Assembly: GCF_000717875.1 (NCBI RefSeq)
Contig: NZ_JOCT01000013.1
Coordinates: 186,001-250,000, forward strand
Reading direction: 5' to 3'
Length of the DNA: 64,000 nucleotides
From: Streptomyces sp. NRRL S-455
GTDB taxonomy: Bacteria; Actinomycetota; Actinomycetes; Streptomycetales; Streptomycetaceae
In this document: positions 43,147 to 52,302 of the stretch, piece after piece
Position numbering within the stretch: the first letter of the stretch is position 1
Layout: every line of letters begins with the position of its first letter
Notes under the pieces: generated by a model
Seen by the model: only the letters and a program-made list of their open reading frames with translations
Told to the model about the DNA's origin: nothing
The model's database searches: none
Position numbers and translations under genes: made by a program

Positions 43147-45432
43147 TCAGTCCCTGAGCAGATCCGGGATTCCCGCCCCGTCGGGCTCGTCCCGCTCCGC
43201 CGAGACGACCGTGAGCTGCTGCGTGGCGCGGGTCAGCGCGACATAGAGAACCCGCAGGCCGGCCGGTGACTCGTCGGCGATCTCCGCCGGGGAGACCACG
43301 ACCGTCGCGTCGTACTCCAGCCCCTTCGCCTCCAGGCTGCCGAGCGCCACCACCCGGTCGCCCAGCCCGGCGAGCCAGCGGCGGGCCTCCTCACGGCGCT
43401 GCATGGCGACGACCACGCCGACCGTGCCGTCGACCCGCTCCAGCAGCCGGGCCGCCTCGGCGCGGACGGTTTCGGCCAAAGTGTCGCCGACGACCGTGAA
43501 ACGGGGCTCGACGCCCGTGGAGCGGACCGCCTTCGGGGACACGGAGCCGGGCATCGCGAGGGCCAGCACCTTCGAGGCCAGCTCGGCGATCTCGGCCGGG
43601 TTGCGGTAGTTCACAGTGAGTTCGAAGCGGCGGCGCGGGCGGGTGCCGAGGGCCTCGTCGCGGGCCTCGGCGGCCTCGTCCGGGTCGGACCAGGAGGACT
43701 GGGCCGGGTCGCCGACGACCGTCCAGGTGGCGTGCCGGCCTCGGCGGCCGACCATGCGCCACTGCATCGGCGTGAGGTCCTGGGCCTCGTCGACGATGAC
43801 GTGCGCGTACTCGGTCCGCTCCTGGGCGAGGCGCTCGGCCCGCTCGCGCTGCGACTCCTCGCGCACCGGCATCAGCTCCTCCAGGCCGGTGAGCTGGTCG
43901 AGCGGGTCGAGGTCACGCTTCTTGCGGGGGCGGGCCGGGGCGCCGAGGATCGCCTGGAGCTCGTCGAGCAGCGCGATGTCGTGCACGGAGCGGCCGTCGC
44001 GCCTGAGGGAGCGGGCGACCTTGCGGACCTCGCCGGGGTTGAGGATCCGCCGGGCCCAGCGGCCGAGGCGGCGTTCGTCGGCCATGGCGTCCAGGACGGC
44101 GGCCGGGGTCAGCTCGGGCCACCAGGCGTCGAGGAAGTCGATGAAGGCGTCCTCGGAGGTGATGTCCTCGTCGAAGGAGGAGCGCAGCTCGGCGGCAAGC
44201 TCCGGGTCGGTGTGCCGGCCGGCCGCGCCGGACCGCTCCCACAGGGCGTCCAGGAGAAGCCTGCGGGCACGGGGGCGGAGCAGGTTGACGGGGGCGGTGC
44301 CGCCGAGGGCGGCGCGGCGGATGTCCGCCAGCTCCTCGGCCTCCAGCTCCAGGCGGCGGCCGAAGGCGACCACGCGCAGCCGGGTCGGTGAGCCGTTCAG
44401 CTCCAGGGCGCCGCGCGCGGCCTTGCGCAGCACCTTGAGCATGCGGGACGAGCCCTTGGCGCGGGCCGTGGACGGTGAGTCGTAGAGCGTGGCCTCGGCC
44501 CCGTCGACCAGGGAGCCGATGGCGCGGATGGCGACCTGGCCCTCCTCGCCGAGGGAGGGCAGCACTCCCTCGGTGTAGGCGACGAGCAGCGGGGTCGGCG
44601 AGACGATCAGGATGCCGCCCGCGTACCGGCGCCGGTCCTGGTAGAGGAGGTAGGCGGCGCGGTGCAGGGCGACGGCGGTCTTGCCGGTGCCGGGGCCGCC
44701 CTCGACGTAGGTGACGGAGGCGGCGGGGGCGCGGATGACCAGGTCCTGCTCGGCCTGGATGGAGGCGACGATGTCGCGCATGGTGTGGCTGCGGGCCTGG
44801 CCGAGGGCGGCCATCAGGGCGCCGTCGCCGATGACGGGCAGCTCGTGGCCGTCGTGGTAGGCCTTCAGCTCGGGCCGCATCAGGTCGTCCTCGACGCCGA
44901 GCACCCTGCGGCCCTTGGAGCGGATGACCCGGCGGCGGACGACCCGGCCGGGGTCGACCGGGGTGGAGCGGTAGAAGGGGGCGGCGGCCGGGGCGCGCCA
45001 GTCGATCACCAGCGGCGTGTAGTCCTGGTCGAGGACGCCGATGCGGCCGATGTGCAGGGTCTCGGCGATGTCGGCGGTGTTGTCCTCCCGGACCGCGCCC
45101 TCGGCGGGCTCGACCGCGGTGTACGCGCCGTCGGGGCCCTTCTTGCCGTCCTTGCCGAGGAGCAGGTCGATACGGCCGAAGAGGAAGTCCTCGAACTCGT
45201 TGTTGAGCCGGTTGAGGTGGATGCCCGCGCGGAAGACCTGCGCGTCCCGCTCGGCCAGCGCGCCGGGCGTTCCGACCTGGCCGCGCCGGGCCGCGTCGTG
45301 CATGAGGAACTCCGCCTCGTGGATCTTCTCCTCGAGGCGTCGGTACACCCGGTCCAGGTGCTCCTGTTCGACGCTGATCTCTCTGTCTCGCAGGGAGTCG
45401 AGCGCGGTTCCCTGTTGAGCCTGAGCGGCCAC
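43147..45432 (-). CDS. helD: HelD-like RNA polymerase-associated helicase (UvrD superfamily)
   Basis: 761 residues. The N-terminal coiled coil (EISVEQEHLDRVYRRLEEKIHEAE) and the 1A/1B domains match HelD, not UvrD/PcrA. Walker A is VEGGPGTGKTAVALH, Walker B VIVDEAQDLTPMQW, motif III VVGDPAQSSW, motif IV NYRNPAEIAELA, and the closing motifs GLEYDATVVVSP and LYVALTRATQQL. HelD releases stalled RNA polymerase from nucleic acid and recycles it; some actinobacterial versions protect against rifampicin. No rifamycin-associated promoter element was seen upstream. It is 60 bp downstream of the anti-sigma gene's 3' end, with the small RNA on its 3' side. Confidence 0.92.
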   Translation of the reverse strand: MAAQAQQGTALDSLRDREISVEQEHLDRVYRRLEEKIHEAEFLMHDAARRGQVGTPGALAERDAQVFRAGIHLNRLNNEFEDFLFGRIDLLLGKDGKKGPDGAYTAVEPAEGAVREDNTADIAETLHIGRIGVLDQDYTPLVIDWRAPAAAPFYRSTPVDPGRVVRRRVIRSKGRRVLGVEDDLMRPELKAYHDGHELPVIGDGALMAALGQARSHTMRDIVASIQAEQDLVIRAPAASVTYVEGGPGTGKTAVALHRAAYLLYQDRRRYAGGILIVSPTPLLVAYTEGVLPSLGEEGQVAIRAIGSLVDGAEATLYDSPSTARAKGSSRMLKVLRKAARGALELNGSPTRLRVVAFGRRLELEAEELADIRRAALGGTAPVNLLRPRARRLLLDALWERSGAAGRHTDPELAAELRSSFDEDITSEDAFIDFLDAWWPELTPAAVLDAMADERRLGRWARRILNPGEVRKVARSLRRDGRSVHDIALLDELQAILGAPARPRKKRDLDPLDQLTGLEELMPVREESQRERAERLAQERTEYAHVIVDEAQDLTPMQWRMVGRRGRHATWTVVGDPAQSSWSDPDEAAEARDEALGTRPRRRFELTVNYRNPAEIAELASKVLALAMPGSVSPKAVRSTGVEPRFTVVGDTLAETVRAEAARLLERVDGTVGVVVAMQRREEARRWLAGLGDRVVALGSLEAKGLEYDATVVVSPAEIADESPAGLRVLYVALTRATQQLTVVSAERDEPDGAGIPDLLRD

Positions 45433-45492
45433 CGGGCCCCCTTCTGACGTGCTGGGCAGCCGTCTACCGTACGCGAAGGGGGCCCGCGAAGG

Positions 45493-46326
45493 CTACGCGT
45501 CGACCTCGACGAGCCGCTTGCCGTCGAATTCCACGACCTCGAAGCGGTCGATCTGGTTCGGGTCGAACGCGGCGCCGCCCTGGACGTAGAGGGGTTCCTT
45601 GGCCTTGTCGGTCTTGGCGTCCGGGATGCCGTAGCCCCACTCCGGGACGGACCAGGAGGCCAGGGTCTCCCGCTCGCCGTTCTTGCCGACCGCGACGAGA
45701 GCGCACTTCAGCGGGCCCTTGAGGTTCTTCAGCTCCAGGACCGCGCCCGTGCCCCAGTCCTTCTTCTGGAGGGCGACCGTCGCGGTGACCTTGCTGGTCG
45801 GGTCGGTCGCGGTGATCTTGTCGGTGATGCCGTCGAAGGCTTCCTTGGCGGGGCTCGACGCGAGCGTGCGGTTCTCCGCGCCGCCGCCACCGTCACCGCC
45901 GCTGTTGGTCGCGACCGCGACGAACGGACCGCCGATGATCAGCGCGCCGGCCGCGGCCACCATGTAGAAGCTGCGGCGGCGCTTCTGGGCGCGGCGTTCG
46001 GCGACCTCGTCGACCAGCTTCTCGACCAGGCGCGGCCGGGGCTTGGCCGACAGCGAGTCCCCGATCGCGGGGGTGCTGCCGGAGCCGGGCAGATCGGCGA
46101 GGGCGGCGAGCATCGGCTCCATGCCGGCCAGCTCGTCGAGCTGCTGGGCGCACCATTCACAGGTCGCGAGGTGGGCTTCGAAAGCGGTTGCTTCGGCGTC
46201 GTCGAGGATGCCGAGGGCGTAAGCGCCGACGGTCTCGTGCTCGTTCGGCACCGGAGACTCCTGCATGGGACCAGACATACCCATGCCTCCCGTACCGAAC
46301 CCTTGGTTACCCCCGTAAACACTCAT
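45493..46326 (-). CDS. Zinc-binding anti-sigma factor, membrane-anchored
   Basis: 277 residues from the ATG at 46326, sharing ATGA with the sigma-factor stop. The N-terminal anti-sigma domain has the ZAS motif HLATCEWC (H-x3-C-x2-C) within ETVGAYALGILDDAEATAFEAHLATCEWCAQQ. A basic stretch (RRAQKRRR) precedes one membrane helix (FYMVAAAGALIIGGPFVAVA, about residues 120-140). An extracytoplasmic domain of the anti-sigma-K/RskA C-terminal kind follows. It sequesters the sigma factor encoded just upstream until a signal, possibly redox or envelope stress, releases it. Confidence 0.93.
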   Translation of the reverse strand: MSVYGGNQGFGTGGMGMSGPMQESPVPNEHETVGAYALGILDDAEATAFEAHLATCEWCAQQLDELAGMEPMLAALADLPGSGSTPAIGDSLSAKPRPRLVEKLVDEVAERRAQKRRRSFYMVAAAGALIIGGPFVAVATNSGGDGGGGAENRTLASSPAKEAFDGITDKITATDPTSKVTATVALQKKDWGTGAVLELKNLKGPLKCALVAVGKNGERETLASWSVPEWGYGIPDAKTDKAKEPLYVQGGAAFDPNQIDRFEVVEFDGKRLVEVDA

Positions 46327-46901
46327 CACGCCGTCACCCCCCGCTCCTCCAGTGCGAGTTTCATCGAACGCAGGGCGTAGAAGACCCTGGAGCGGACGGT
46401 GCCGCTGGGTATGCCCAGGGTCTCGGCCGCCTCGTTGACGGTACGCCCCTTGAAGTACGTCTCGACGAGCACCTCCCGGTGAGCCGGGGTCAGGTCGTCG
46501 AGTGCGTCCGAGAGGGTCATCAGCCACAGCGCCTTGTCGATCTCGTCCTCCGCGGGGATGACCTCCAGCGGCGACGGGTCGACCTCCTGCGGCCGGGCCT
46601 GCCGGCTGCGGTGGCCGTCGATGACGATGCGCCGGGCGACCGTCACCAGCCAGGGGCGTACCGATCCGGTCGCCCGATTGAGCTGACCGGCGTTCTTCCA
46701 GGCACGGATGAGCGTCTCCTGGACGACGTCCTCGGCGCGCTGCCGGTCTCCGGCGACCAGGCGCAGGACGTACGCCAGCAGGGGGCCGGCGTGTTCTCTG
46801 TAGAGCGCACGCATCAGCTCCTCGTCGGGTTCCGAGGACTGGGACATGCGATGTCGGGCCCTCGGTGCTCGTTCATTGGCCACGACGGAATCCTTGCGCA
46901 C
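46326..46901 (-). CDS. ECF RNA polymerase sigma factor (SigK/SigL-like)
   Basis: 191 residues from GTG at 46901, five nucleotides after GGAGG; an ATG at 46847 is an alternative. Region 2 reads LMRALYREHAGPLLAYVLRLVAGDRQRAEDVVQETLIRAWKN with the -10-binding RPWLVTVARRIVIDGHRSRQ. Region 4 reads LDDLTPAHREVLVETYFKGRTVNEAAETLGIPSGTVRSRVFYALRSMKLAL. There is no region 3, as usual for ECF factors. Coupled to its zinc anti-sigma gene by a 4-nt overlap. The pairing resembles mycobacterial SigL/RslA or SigK/RskA systems; the regulon cannot be read from the window. Confidence 0.95.
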   Translation of the reverse strand: MRKDSVVANERAPRARHRMSQSSEPDEELMRALYREHAGPLLAYVLRLVAGDRQRAEDVVQETLIRAWKNAGQLNRATGSVRPWLVTVARRIVIDGHRSRQARPQEVDPSPLEVIPAEDEIDKALWLMTLSDALDDLTPAHREVLVETYFKGRTVNEAAETLGIPSGTVRSRVFYALRSMKLALEERGVTA

Positions 46902-46907
46902 GCCCAC

Positions 46908-47220
46908 CTCCGATGTCCGGGGGTTCCCCCAGTCGGTCGCTCGACATGCCGTACGGAAGCGAGGCGTTGGGCGTTCAAAGAGGCGCGACAGTTTTCTTCG
47001 AAGTGACGTGACGAGGGGGACATGAGGTCACATTCCCACCCCGCGTTCTTTACATTTCCGCCACATCGGCACTATCAAGCCAGCGTTTCCCTACGGGAGC
47101 GTAGGTAAACGGCATGTAACGCAAATCACTTCGGCAGTGCGGCCGCAGAAGTCGCATTTAGGACAGGGGATTTGACTGCTGTGGGCACGCAAATCCTTTG
47201 CGTGGCCGGGCAAAAGGGAA
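46908..47220. other. Intergenic region upstream of the sigma gene
   Basis: About 310 bases, no gene seen. It must include the sigma-gene promoter. Local features are CCTAC-GGGAGC-GTAGG (a weak hairpin around 47090) and the palindrome TGCGGCCGCA near 47140. Base composition is noticeably less G+C-rich than in the coding regions, consistent with promoters. Confidence 0.5.
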
Positions 47221-47245
47221 TTAGGGCCCTTCTGATGGGCCCTAA
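47221..47245 (-). terminator. Terminator overlapping the CGNR gene stop codon
   Basis: TTAGGGCCC (47221-47229) and GGGCCCTAA (47237-47245) form a perfect 9-bp stem with a 7-nt loop. The TAG stop of the CGNR gene (47242-47244) lies inside the stem, and the minus strand continues ATTCCCTTTTGCC. Confidence 0.85.
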
Positions 47246-47835
47246 GTCCGCGCCAGTGCCGCGCGGCGGCGATGCCGGGCGACGCGTTCGCGGTTCCCGC
47301 AGACCTCACTGGAACACCAGCGCCTCCGGCGTCCCCGGGAGGTGTCGAGGTACACGATCGGGCAGTTGTCGCCCTCGCACTGGCGCAGGGCCGCGCGGGC
47401 GACGGGGTCGGTGAGCAGGTCTACGGCGTCCCGGGCGACGGCCGCGAGCAGGGCGGCGCAGTCGGGCGGGCCGTCCAACCGCCGTACGAGTTCACCGTCC
47501 AGGTCGCGGACGGCGCGCGGAGCGGGGGGCGCGGTACGGGCGAGGTCGTTGACGCGGGCGAGCGCGAAGTCGTCCGCCCGGGCGGCGGGCCTCGACCAGC
47601 CGCGCACCAACCGGTCCGTCTGGCCTCGCAGTTCGTGGAAGGCGGCCAGCCAGGCGGCGTCGACGTGGGTCAGCGCGGTGCCCGCCGGGACGAGCCCCGA
47701 GCCGGAGATCCAGGCGCGCAGCACGTCCACGGAGCCGAGGCGCTCCTCCGGGTGGGTGGTGGAGAGCAGATCCAGGCAGATCCGCCCGGCATCGAACCGC
47801 AGCTCGTAGGGGGCCGTGGCCGTACCCAGTGCCAT
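47242..47835 (-). CDS. CGNR zinc-finger (ABATE domain) DNA-binding protein
   Basis: 197 residues. The N-terminal ABATE domain opens FDAGRICLDLLSTTHPEERL and covers about 130 residues. The C-terminal CGNR zinc finger (about residues 150-190) reads LRQCEGDNCPIVYLDTSRG, then RRWCSSEVCGNRERVARHRRR, with four Cys ligands and the CGNR signature. The family consists of presumed stress-linked transcription regulators of uncertain ligand. Monocistronic. GGGAA-ACCG-TTCCC (47903-47916), about 70 nt upstream of its start, may be an operator. Confidence 0.9.
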   Translation of the reverse strand: MALGTATAPYELRFDAGRICLDLLSTTHPEERLGSVDVLRAWISGSGLVPAGTALTHVDAAWLAAFHELRGQTDRLVRGWSRPAARADDFALARVNDLARTAPPAPRAVRDLDGELVRRLDGPPDCAALLAAVARDAVDLLTDPVARAALRQCEGDNCPIVYLDTSRGRRRRWCSSEVCGNRERVARHRRRAALART

Positions 47836-48173
47836 GTGCCTGTCACCGCCTAGAGGTTCCCCTCGGACGCGAGAGGTTCGGTGAGATGCCAGTGAGAGGG
47901 CTGGGAAACCGTTCCCTCTTACAGTGCCTGCCCACCGCCGCGCCGGAAACCCCTCGCGCGGGCCGGGCCTGACGGGCCGCTCCGCGCGGGCGCGCGTTCC
48001 GGCCAGCGCCCGACGGCCCGCGATGGCGCGCGACCCGAGCCCCTGAGCGCTCGCGGCTCACACGCCCCCGGCGTCACACCCCGAGCAACACGCGGCTCAC
48101 GCCCGGGCGTTGGCCGCCTCGGGCGCTCGGTGTGCCTCGTCGTGGCGGATTGTCGCCCAACCCGCGGGGCGCC
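47836..48173. other. Intergenic region between CGNR gene and nnaR
   Basis: 338 bases, extremely G+C-rich (GCGCG-rich blocks around 47960-48040) with no convincing gene. The left part holds the CGNR promoter and the small inverted repeat at 47903-47916. No clear terminator for nnaR could be drawn. Confidence 0.5.
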
Positions 48174-49325
48174 TCACGCGTCCGCGTACTTCGACTCCGC
48201 CACCGGGTCCAAGGCCAGGCGGTACCCCCGCTTGACCACCGTCTGGATCAGTTTCGGGGTGCCGAGGGCCGTGCGGAGCCGGGCCATGGCCGTTTCCACC
48301 GCGTGTTCGTCGCGGCCGGCCCCGGGCAGGGCACGCAGCAGTTCCGCACGGGCGACCACCCAGCCGGGCCGGCGGGCGAGGGCGCGGAGCAGGGACATGC
48401 CGGCGGGCGGTACCGGCTTGAGGTCGCCGTCGACCAGGACCGCGTGGCCCCGGATCTCCACCCGGTGCCCCGCGATCGGCAGCGAGCGCGCCCGAGTGGG
48501 CAGTTCCTGGCAGAGGAGCTGGACGAGGGGGCCGAGCCGGAAGCGCTCGGGCTGGACCGTGTCGACGCCGTGTGCCTGGAGCGGCAGGGCGGTGACCGGG
48601 CCCACGCAGGCCGGCAGCACGTCGTGGCCCAGGGCGGCCAGGACGTCCGCGACGAGTCCGCGCTCCTCGGCCCGGGACAGCAGGGAGGCCGCCGCCGGGG
48701 CGCTGGTGAAGGTCAGCGCGTCCAGGCCCCGCGAGACCGTCGCGTCGAGAAGACGGTCCACCGGCCCGATGTCATCCGGCGGCATCCACCGGTAGACGGG
48801 CACGCCGACGACCTCGGCACCGCCCTCGCGCAGTGCCTCGACGAACCCGGGCAGCGGCTCACCGTGCAGCTGGACGGCGATCCGCTGACCGTCGACGCCC
48901 TCCTCCAGCAGCCGGTCCAGCACCTCCGCCATGGACTCCGACGACGGCGACCACTCCTCGGTCAGCCCGGCGGCCCGTACCGCGCCCTTGACCTTGGGCC
49001 CGCGAGCCATGATCCGTACGCGGCCCAGCCGTGACAGCAGGTCGTCGCCGAGCCCCCAGCCGTCGGCGGCCTCGACCCAGCCCCGGAAGCCGATCGCGGT
49101 GGTGGCCACCACGATGTCCGGCACCTGCCCGATGATGTCCTTCGTCGCGGCCAGCAACTCACTGTCGTCGGAGAGCGGCACGATCCGCAGGGCAGGGGCG
49201 TGCAGGACGGCGGCACCGCGTCGCTGCAGCAGCGCCCCGAGCTCATCGGCCCGGCGCGCGGCCGTGACACCCACGGTGAAGCCGGCCAGTGGCCCGTGGT
49301 CCGGTCGCTGTTCTTTCTGGTACAT
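48174..49325 (-). CDS. nnaR: HemD-like response-regulator-type transcription factor of nitrate assimilation
   Basis: 383 residues. Residues 15-265 are a uroporphyrinogen-III synthase-like fold (GFTVGVTAARRADELGALLQRRGAAV, VATTAIGFRGWVEAADGWG, ALTFTSAPAAASLLSRAE, ACVGPVTALPLQAHGVDTV). The C-terminal 100 residues are an OmpR-type winged helix (EIRGHAVLVDGDLKPVPPAGMSLLRALARRPGWVVARAELL, then VETAMARLRTALGTPKLIQTVVKRGYRLAL). This fusion is the NnaR architecture, an activator of nitrate/nitrite genes acting with GlnR in S. coelicolor. It lies directly downstream of narK, supporting the symbol. The HemD-like part probably senses rather than catalyses. Confidence 0.9.
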   Translation of the reverse strand: MYQKEQRPDHGPLAGFTVGVTAARRADELGALLQRRGAAVLHAPALRIVPLSDDSELLAATKDIIGQVPDIVVATTAIGFRGWVEAADGWGLGDDLLSRLGRVRIMARGPKVKGAVRAAGLTEEWSPSSESMAEVLDRLLEEGVDGQRIAVQLHGEPLPGFVEALREGGAEVVGVPVYRWMPPDDIGPVDRLLDATVSRGLDALTFTSAPAAASLLSRAEERGLVADVLAALGHDVLPACVGPVTALPLQAHGVDTVQPERFRLGPLVQLLCQELPTRARSLPIAGHRVEIRGHAVLVDGDLKPVPPAGMSLLRALARRPGWVVARAELLRALPGAGRDEHAVETAMARLRTALGTPKLIQTVVKRGYRLALDPVAESKYADA

Positions 49326-49381
49326 GGCTCTCGTCCCGCACTCGAGTCGTCGTACTTCATGGGTACGGCGTACCTACATGC

Positions 49382-49420
49382 CGATCGAGCCTGTCAACGG
49401 CTCGTGACAGGCTCGGATCG
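49382..49420. promoter_or_regulatory. Long inverted repeat upstream of nnaR
   Basis: CGATCGAGCCTGTCA (49382-49396) and TGACAGGCTCGGATCG (49405-49420) form a 15-bp stem with one bulged base over an 8-nt loop, 57 nt upstream of the nnaR start. It may be a leader hairpin, a second terminator after narK, or a dimeric regulator site. Confidence 0.55.
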
Positions 49421-49489
49421 GCTTGATGTCGTCAGTGTTACCGATGCCGCCTTCCGCCGTGACCGACGGCTGTGGGCTCGGCCGCGGGG

Positions 49490-49507
49490 CCGGGGGTTGC
49501 CCCCCGG
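49490..49507 (-). terminator. Hairpin downstream of narK
   Basis: CCGGGGG-TTG-CCCCCCGG, a short very G+C-rich stem 13 nt after the narK stop codon, separating narK from nnaR. Confidence 0.6.
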
Positions 49508-49519
49508 GTCAGCACAGCG

Positions 49520-50905
49520 TCACACCTCGGCGTAGCTGAGCTGCGGCTTCGCCTCCGACGTCGCCGTGGTCACGGGTACCCGCGGGGCCGTACGGCGAAG
49601 GTATACGGCCCAGGTGACCGCGAAGCAGACCGCGTAGAAGGCGAGGAAGGCGACGAACGCGCCGGTGCCGGAGCCGTAGGAGAGGAACGACTGGCGGAAG
49701 GCGAGGTTGATGCCGACGCCGCCGAGCGCGCCGACCGCGCCGATGAGTCCCATGGAGGCCCCGGAGAGCCGGCGCCCGTACGCCGCGGCCTCCTCGCCCT
49801 GCAGCCCCTTGGCCAGCGCCTTGTTCTGGAAGATGCCCGGGATCATCTTGAACGTCGAGCCGTTGCCGAGCCCGCTGAGTACGAACAGCACCACGAAGGC
49901 CACGGTGAACAGGGCCAGCGACTTCTCCATGGAGGCGCCGATCAGGACCGCCGTCGCGACGCCCATCGCCACGTAGTTCCAGAGGCTGATCCTCGCGCCG
50001 CCGTACCGGTCGGCGAGCCAGCCGCCGAGCGGACGGATCAGCGAACCGAGCAGCGGGCCGATGAAGGTGACGTACGCGGCCTCCAGCGGCGTACGTCCGA
50101 ACTGGTTCTGCAGGACCTGGCCGAAGGCGAAGCTGTAGCCGATGAAGGAGCCGAAGGTACCGATGTAGAGGAGGGACATGATCCAGGTGTGGCCGTCCCG
50201 GGCGGCGTCCTTGGCGGCACCGGTGTCGTTCTTGACGTTCTCCAGGTTGTCCATGAAGAGCGCGGCCATCACGGCGGCCACGACGATCAGCGGGATGTAG
50301 ACGCCGAGCAGCACGCGCGGACCGCCGCCGGCGCCGATGATCGCGAGCGCGGCGAGCTGGATCACCGGTACGCCGATGTTGCCGCCGCCCGCGTTCAGGC
50401 CGAGGGCCCAGCCCTTCTTCCGCAGCGGGAAGAAGGCGTTGATGTTGGTCATGGAGGAGGCGAAGTTGCCACCGCCGACACCGGCCAGCAGGCCGACGAG
50501 CAGGAAGGTGGAGAAGGAGGTGCCCGGCTCCATCACGGTGAACGCGGCGACGGTCGGGATCAGCAGCATGGCGGCCGAGATGATCGTCCAGTTCCGGCCG
50601 CCGAAGATCGCCACGGCGAAGGTGTAGGGGACGCGGACGACGGCGCCGACGAGCGTGACCACCGAGGTCAGCATGAACTTGTCGGCGGGGGTCAGGCCGT
50701 ACTCCGGGCCCATGAAGAGCACCAGCACGGACCACAGGGTCCAGATCGAGAATCCGATGTGCTCGGACAGGACGGAGAAGTAGAGGTTCCGGCGGGCGAC
50801 CTTCTCTCCGGTCTCCTTCCAGAAGGTCTCGTTCTCCGGATCCCAGTGCTGGATCCAGCGTCCGCCCTTGCTCGGGGGTGCTGGTGCCGTGCCAGGGCCT
50901 GTCAT
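49520..50905 (-). CDS. narK: Nitrate/nitrite transporter (NarK type, MFS)
   Basis: 461 residues from the ATG at 50905. About 12 membrane helices. The nitrate signature regions are present: GGNFASSMTNINAFFPLRKKGWALGLNAGGGNIGVPVIQ (helix 5, the G-rich nitrate signature) and a second Gly-rich region SGLGNGSTFKMIPGIFQNKAL (helix 11). The Arg residues expected to bind the anion are visible in VVRVPYTFAVAIFGGRNW. It moves nitrate in and/or nitrite out for assimilation or respiration. Followed by nnaR on the same strand, whose product probably activates it. Confidence 0.94.
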   Translation of the reverse strand: MTGPGTAPAPPSKGGRWIQHWDPENETFWKETGEKVARRNLYFSVLSEHIGFSIWTLWSVLVLFMGPEYGLTPADKFMLTSVVTLVGAVVRVPYTFAVAIFGGRNWTIISAAMLLIPTVAAFTVMEPGTSFSTFLLVGLLAGVGGGNFASSMTNINAFFPLRKKGWALGLNAGGGNIGVPVIQLAALAIIGAGGGPRVLLGVYIPLIVVAAVMAALFMDNLENVKNDTGAAKDAARDGHTWIMSLLYIGTFGSFIGYSFAFGQVLQNQFGRTPLEAAYVTFIGPLLGSLIRPLGGWLADRYGGARISLWNYVAMGVATAVLIGASMEKSLALFTVAFVVLFVLSGLGNGSTFKMIPGIFQNKALAKGLQGEEAAAYGRRLSGASMGLIGAVGALGGVGINLAFRQSFLSYGSGTGAFVAFLAFYAVCFAVTWAVYLRRTAPRVPVTTATSEAKPQLSYAEV

Positions 50906-51093
50906 GACGCCTCCACTGTGCTCAGGGGCCGGATCGTACTTCGAGTGACTGACCCCGAAGGTAGGGAGGGCGCGTTTCGTAGCTGTACCAGCGGGTGACC
51001 GCAAGGGAACTTTGCTCTCACCCCGCGCTCGGGCGGGATGAGAGGTTCCGCAGCGGGTGCCGGGGGGACGTTGTTGCTCCCCGACGACGGCGC

Positions 51094-52302
51094 TCAGCCG
51101 TGGGACGCCCGCCGCCGGCCGCCGCGTGTCCTCACTCGAGGCGCATCCGTCGGCCACCACCGAGGCCGCTGCCGCGCCGCCAGGTCCTCCACCCAGCCGA
51201 ACGCCAGGACGCAGCAGCCGATCAGCACCCACACCACGACCAGCACCGGCCAGACACTCTCCAGCAGCCCGGGCACGTTCCGCTCCAGCATCTCGAAGCC
51301 CCACAGCCGGTCCCACAGGGTCGCGGCGACGAGGATGCAGATGTTGTGCCACAGGTAGACCGTCACGGCCCGGGAGTTGAGCAGGGCGATCGTCCCGGAC
51401 CAGCGGCGCAGCCGGGGCGGCCACTCGGACCAGGACGGGCTGACGTGCAGCAGCAGCGACACCGTGCCGAAGGACCACAGGGCCTGTGCCGGCGGCATGC
51501 TGTCCAGGTCGTTGCCGGGACCGAAGCCGTGGTGCAGGGCGTACCAGAGGCCGGCCAGTGCGATGAGGGGCGCCACGGACGGGACGACGTAGCCCGGCAG
51601 CCGCCGCAGGACGCCCTCCTGGTGGGCCATGCCGAGGATCCAGCAGGCGCCGAAGGTGGAGAAGTCGGTGAGCGCCGAGGGGATCCGCTCACCGGGCAGG
51701 GCGAGCCAGCCCTGCCCGAAGGCGACGGCCAGGGCGATCGGCGCGAGGATCGTGACGGCCGGCAGCGCGCGCAGGGCCTTCAGCAGCAGGGGGGAGAGCA
51801 GGACGTACCAGAGGTAGGCGCGGACGTACCAGAGCGGGCCCGCGAGCTCCGCCGCCCAGTTCTCGCCGACGAAGCCGTGCAGGCCGGGCAGGCCCTCGGC
51901 GTACGGCGGGTCGCTGAGCGGGACGATCCAGAAGGCGAGGTGGAGCCACCACCAGCCGGGGTGCCCGTCGGCGTCCGGCCCCCAGCCCTGGAGCACCATG
52001 CCGGTCACACCGACGACACCCAGCAGCCACAGCGGAGGCAGCAGCCGCCGCATCCGGCCCCGGATCACCCGCACGGCGGACCGCTTGAGCGAGCGGGCCA
52101 TGAGGTTGCCGGCGAGGGCGAACATCACGCCCATGGAGGGGAACAGCAGCGGCAGCCAGGCCCAGCCCGTCAGGTGGTACAGCACGACACGGAACAGGGC
52201 GAGGGCGCGCAGCAGGTCGAAGTACCGATCGCGGGCGGGTGCGGTGCCGGAGACCCGCTCTTCCTTCGGAGCCTCGGCCACGGGCGTCTGCTGCATGGTC
52301 AC
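51094..52302 (-). CDS. Membrane acyltransferase (family 3)
   Basis: 402 residues from GTG at 52302, eight nucleotides after GGGAGG; an ATG lies at 52296. There are around ten membrane helices. The acyltransferase-3 opening is RDRYFDLLRALALFRVVLYHLTGWAW (catalytic R..R...H region). Later helices include VTYLWHN-type sequence (AVTVYLWHNICILVAATLW). These enzymes acylate exported polysaccharides or lipids. It overlaps the matB stop by 4 nt, so it probably decorates (O-acetylates or succinylates) the polysaccharide made by MatB. The C-terminus is basic (RRRASHG). Confidence 0.88.
   Translation of the reverse strand: MTMQQTPVAEAPKEERVSGTAPARDRYFDLLRALALFRVVLYHLTGWAWLPLLFPSMGVMFALAGNLMARSLKRSAVRVIRGRMRRLLPPLWLLGVVGVTGMVLQGWGPDADGHPGWWWLHLAFWIVPLSDPPYAEGLPGLHGFVGENWAAELAGPLWYVRAYLWYVLLSPLLLKALRALPAVTILAPIALAVAFGQGWLALPGERIPSALTDFSTFGACWILGMAHQEGVLRRLPGYVVPSVAPLIALAGLWYALHHGFGPGNDLDSMPPAQALWSFGTVSLLLHVSPSWSEWPPRLRRWSGTIALLNSRAVTVYLWHNICILVAATLWDRLWGFEMLERNVPGLLESVWPVLVVVWVLIGCCVLAFGWVEDLAARQRPRWWPTDAPRVRTRGGRRRASHG

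Noticed and set aside
45433..45492. Rifamycin-associated element upstream of helD
   Set aside because: The 60-bp gap contains no sequence resembling the 19-bp element I know for rifampicin-induced helR-type genes.
50974..50999. GlnR box upstream of narK (GTCAC, GGTAC, GAAAC half-sites)
   Set aside because: Spacing (5 and 6 nt) and the central half-site deviate from gTnAC-n6-GaAAC; too weak to list as a site without binding data.
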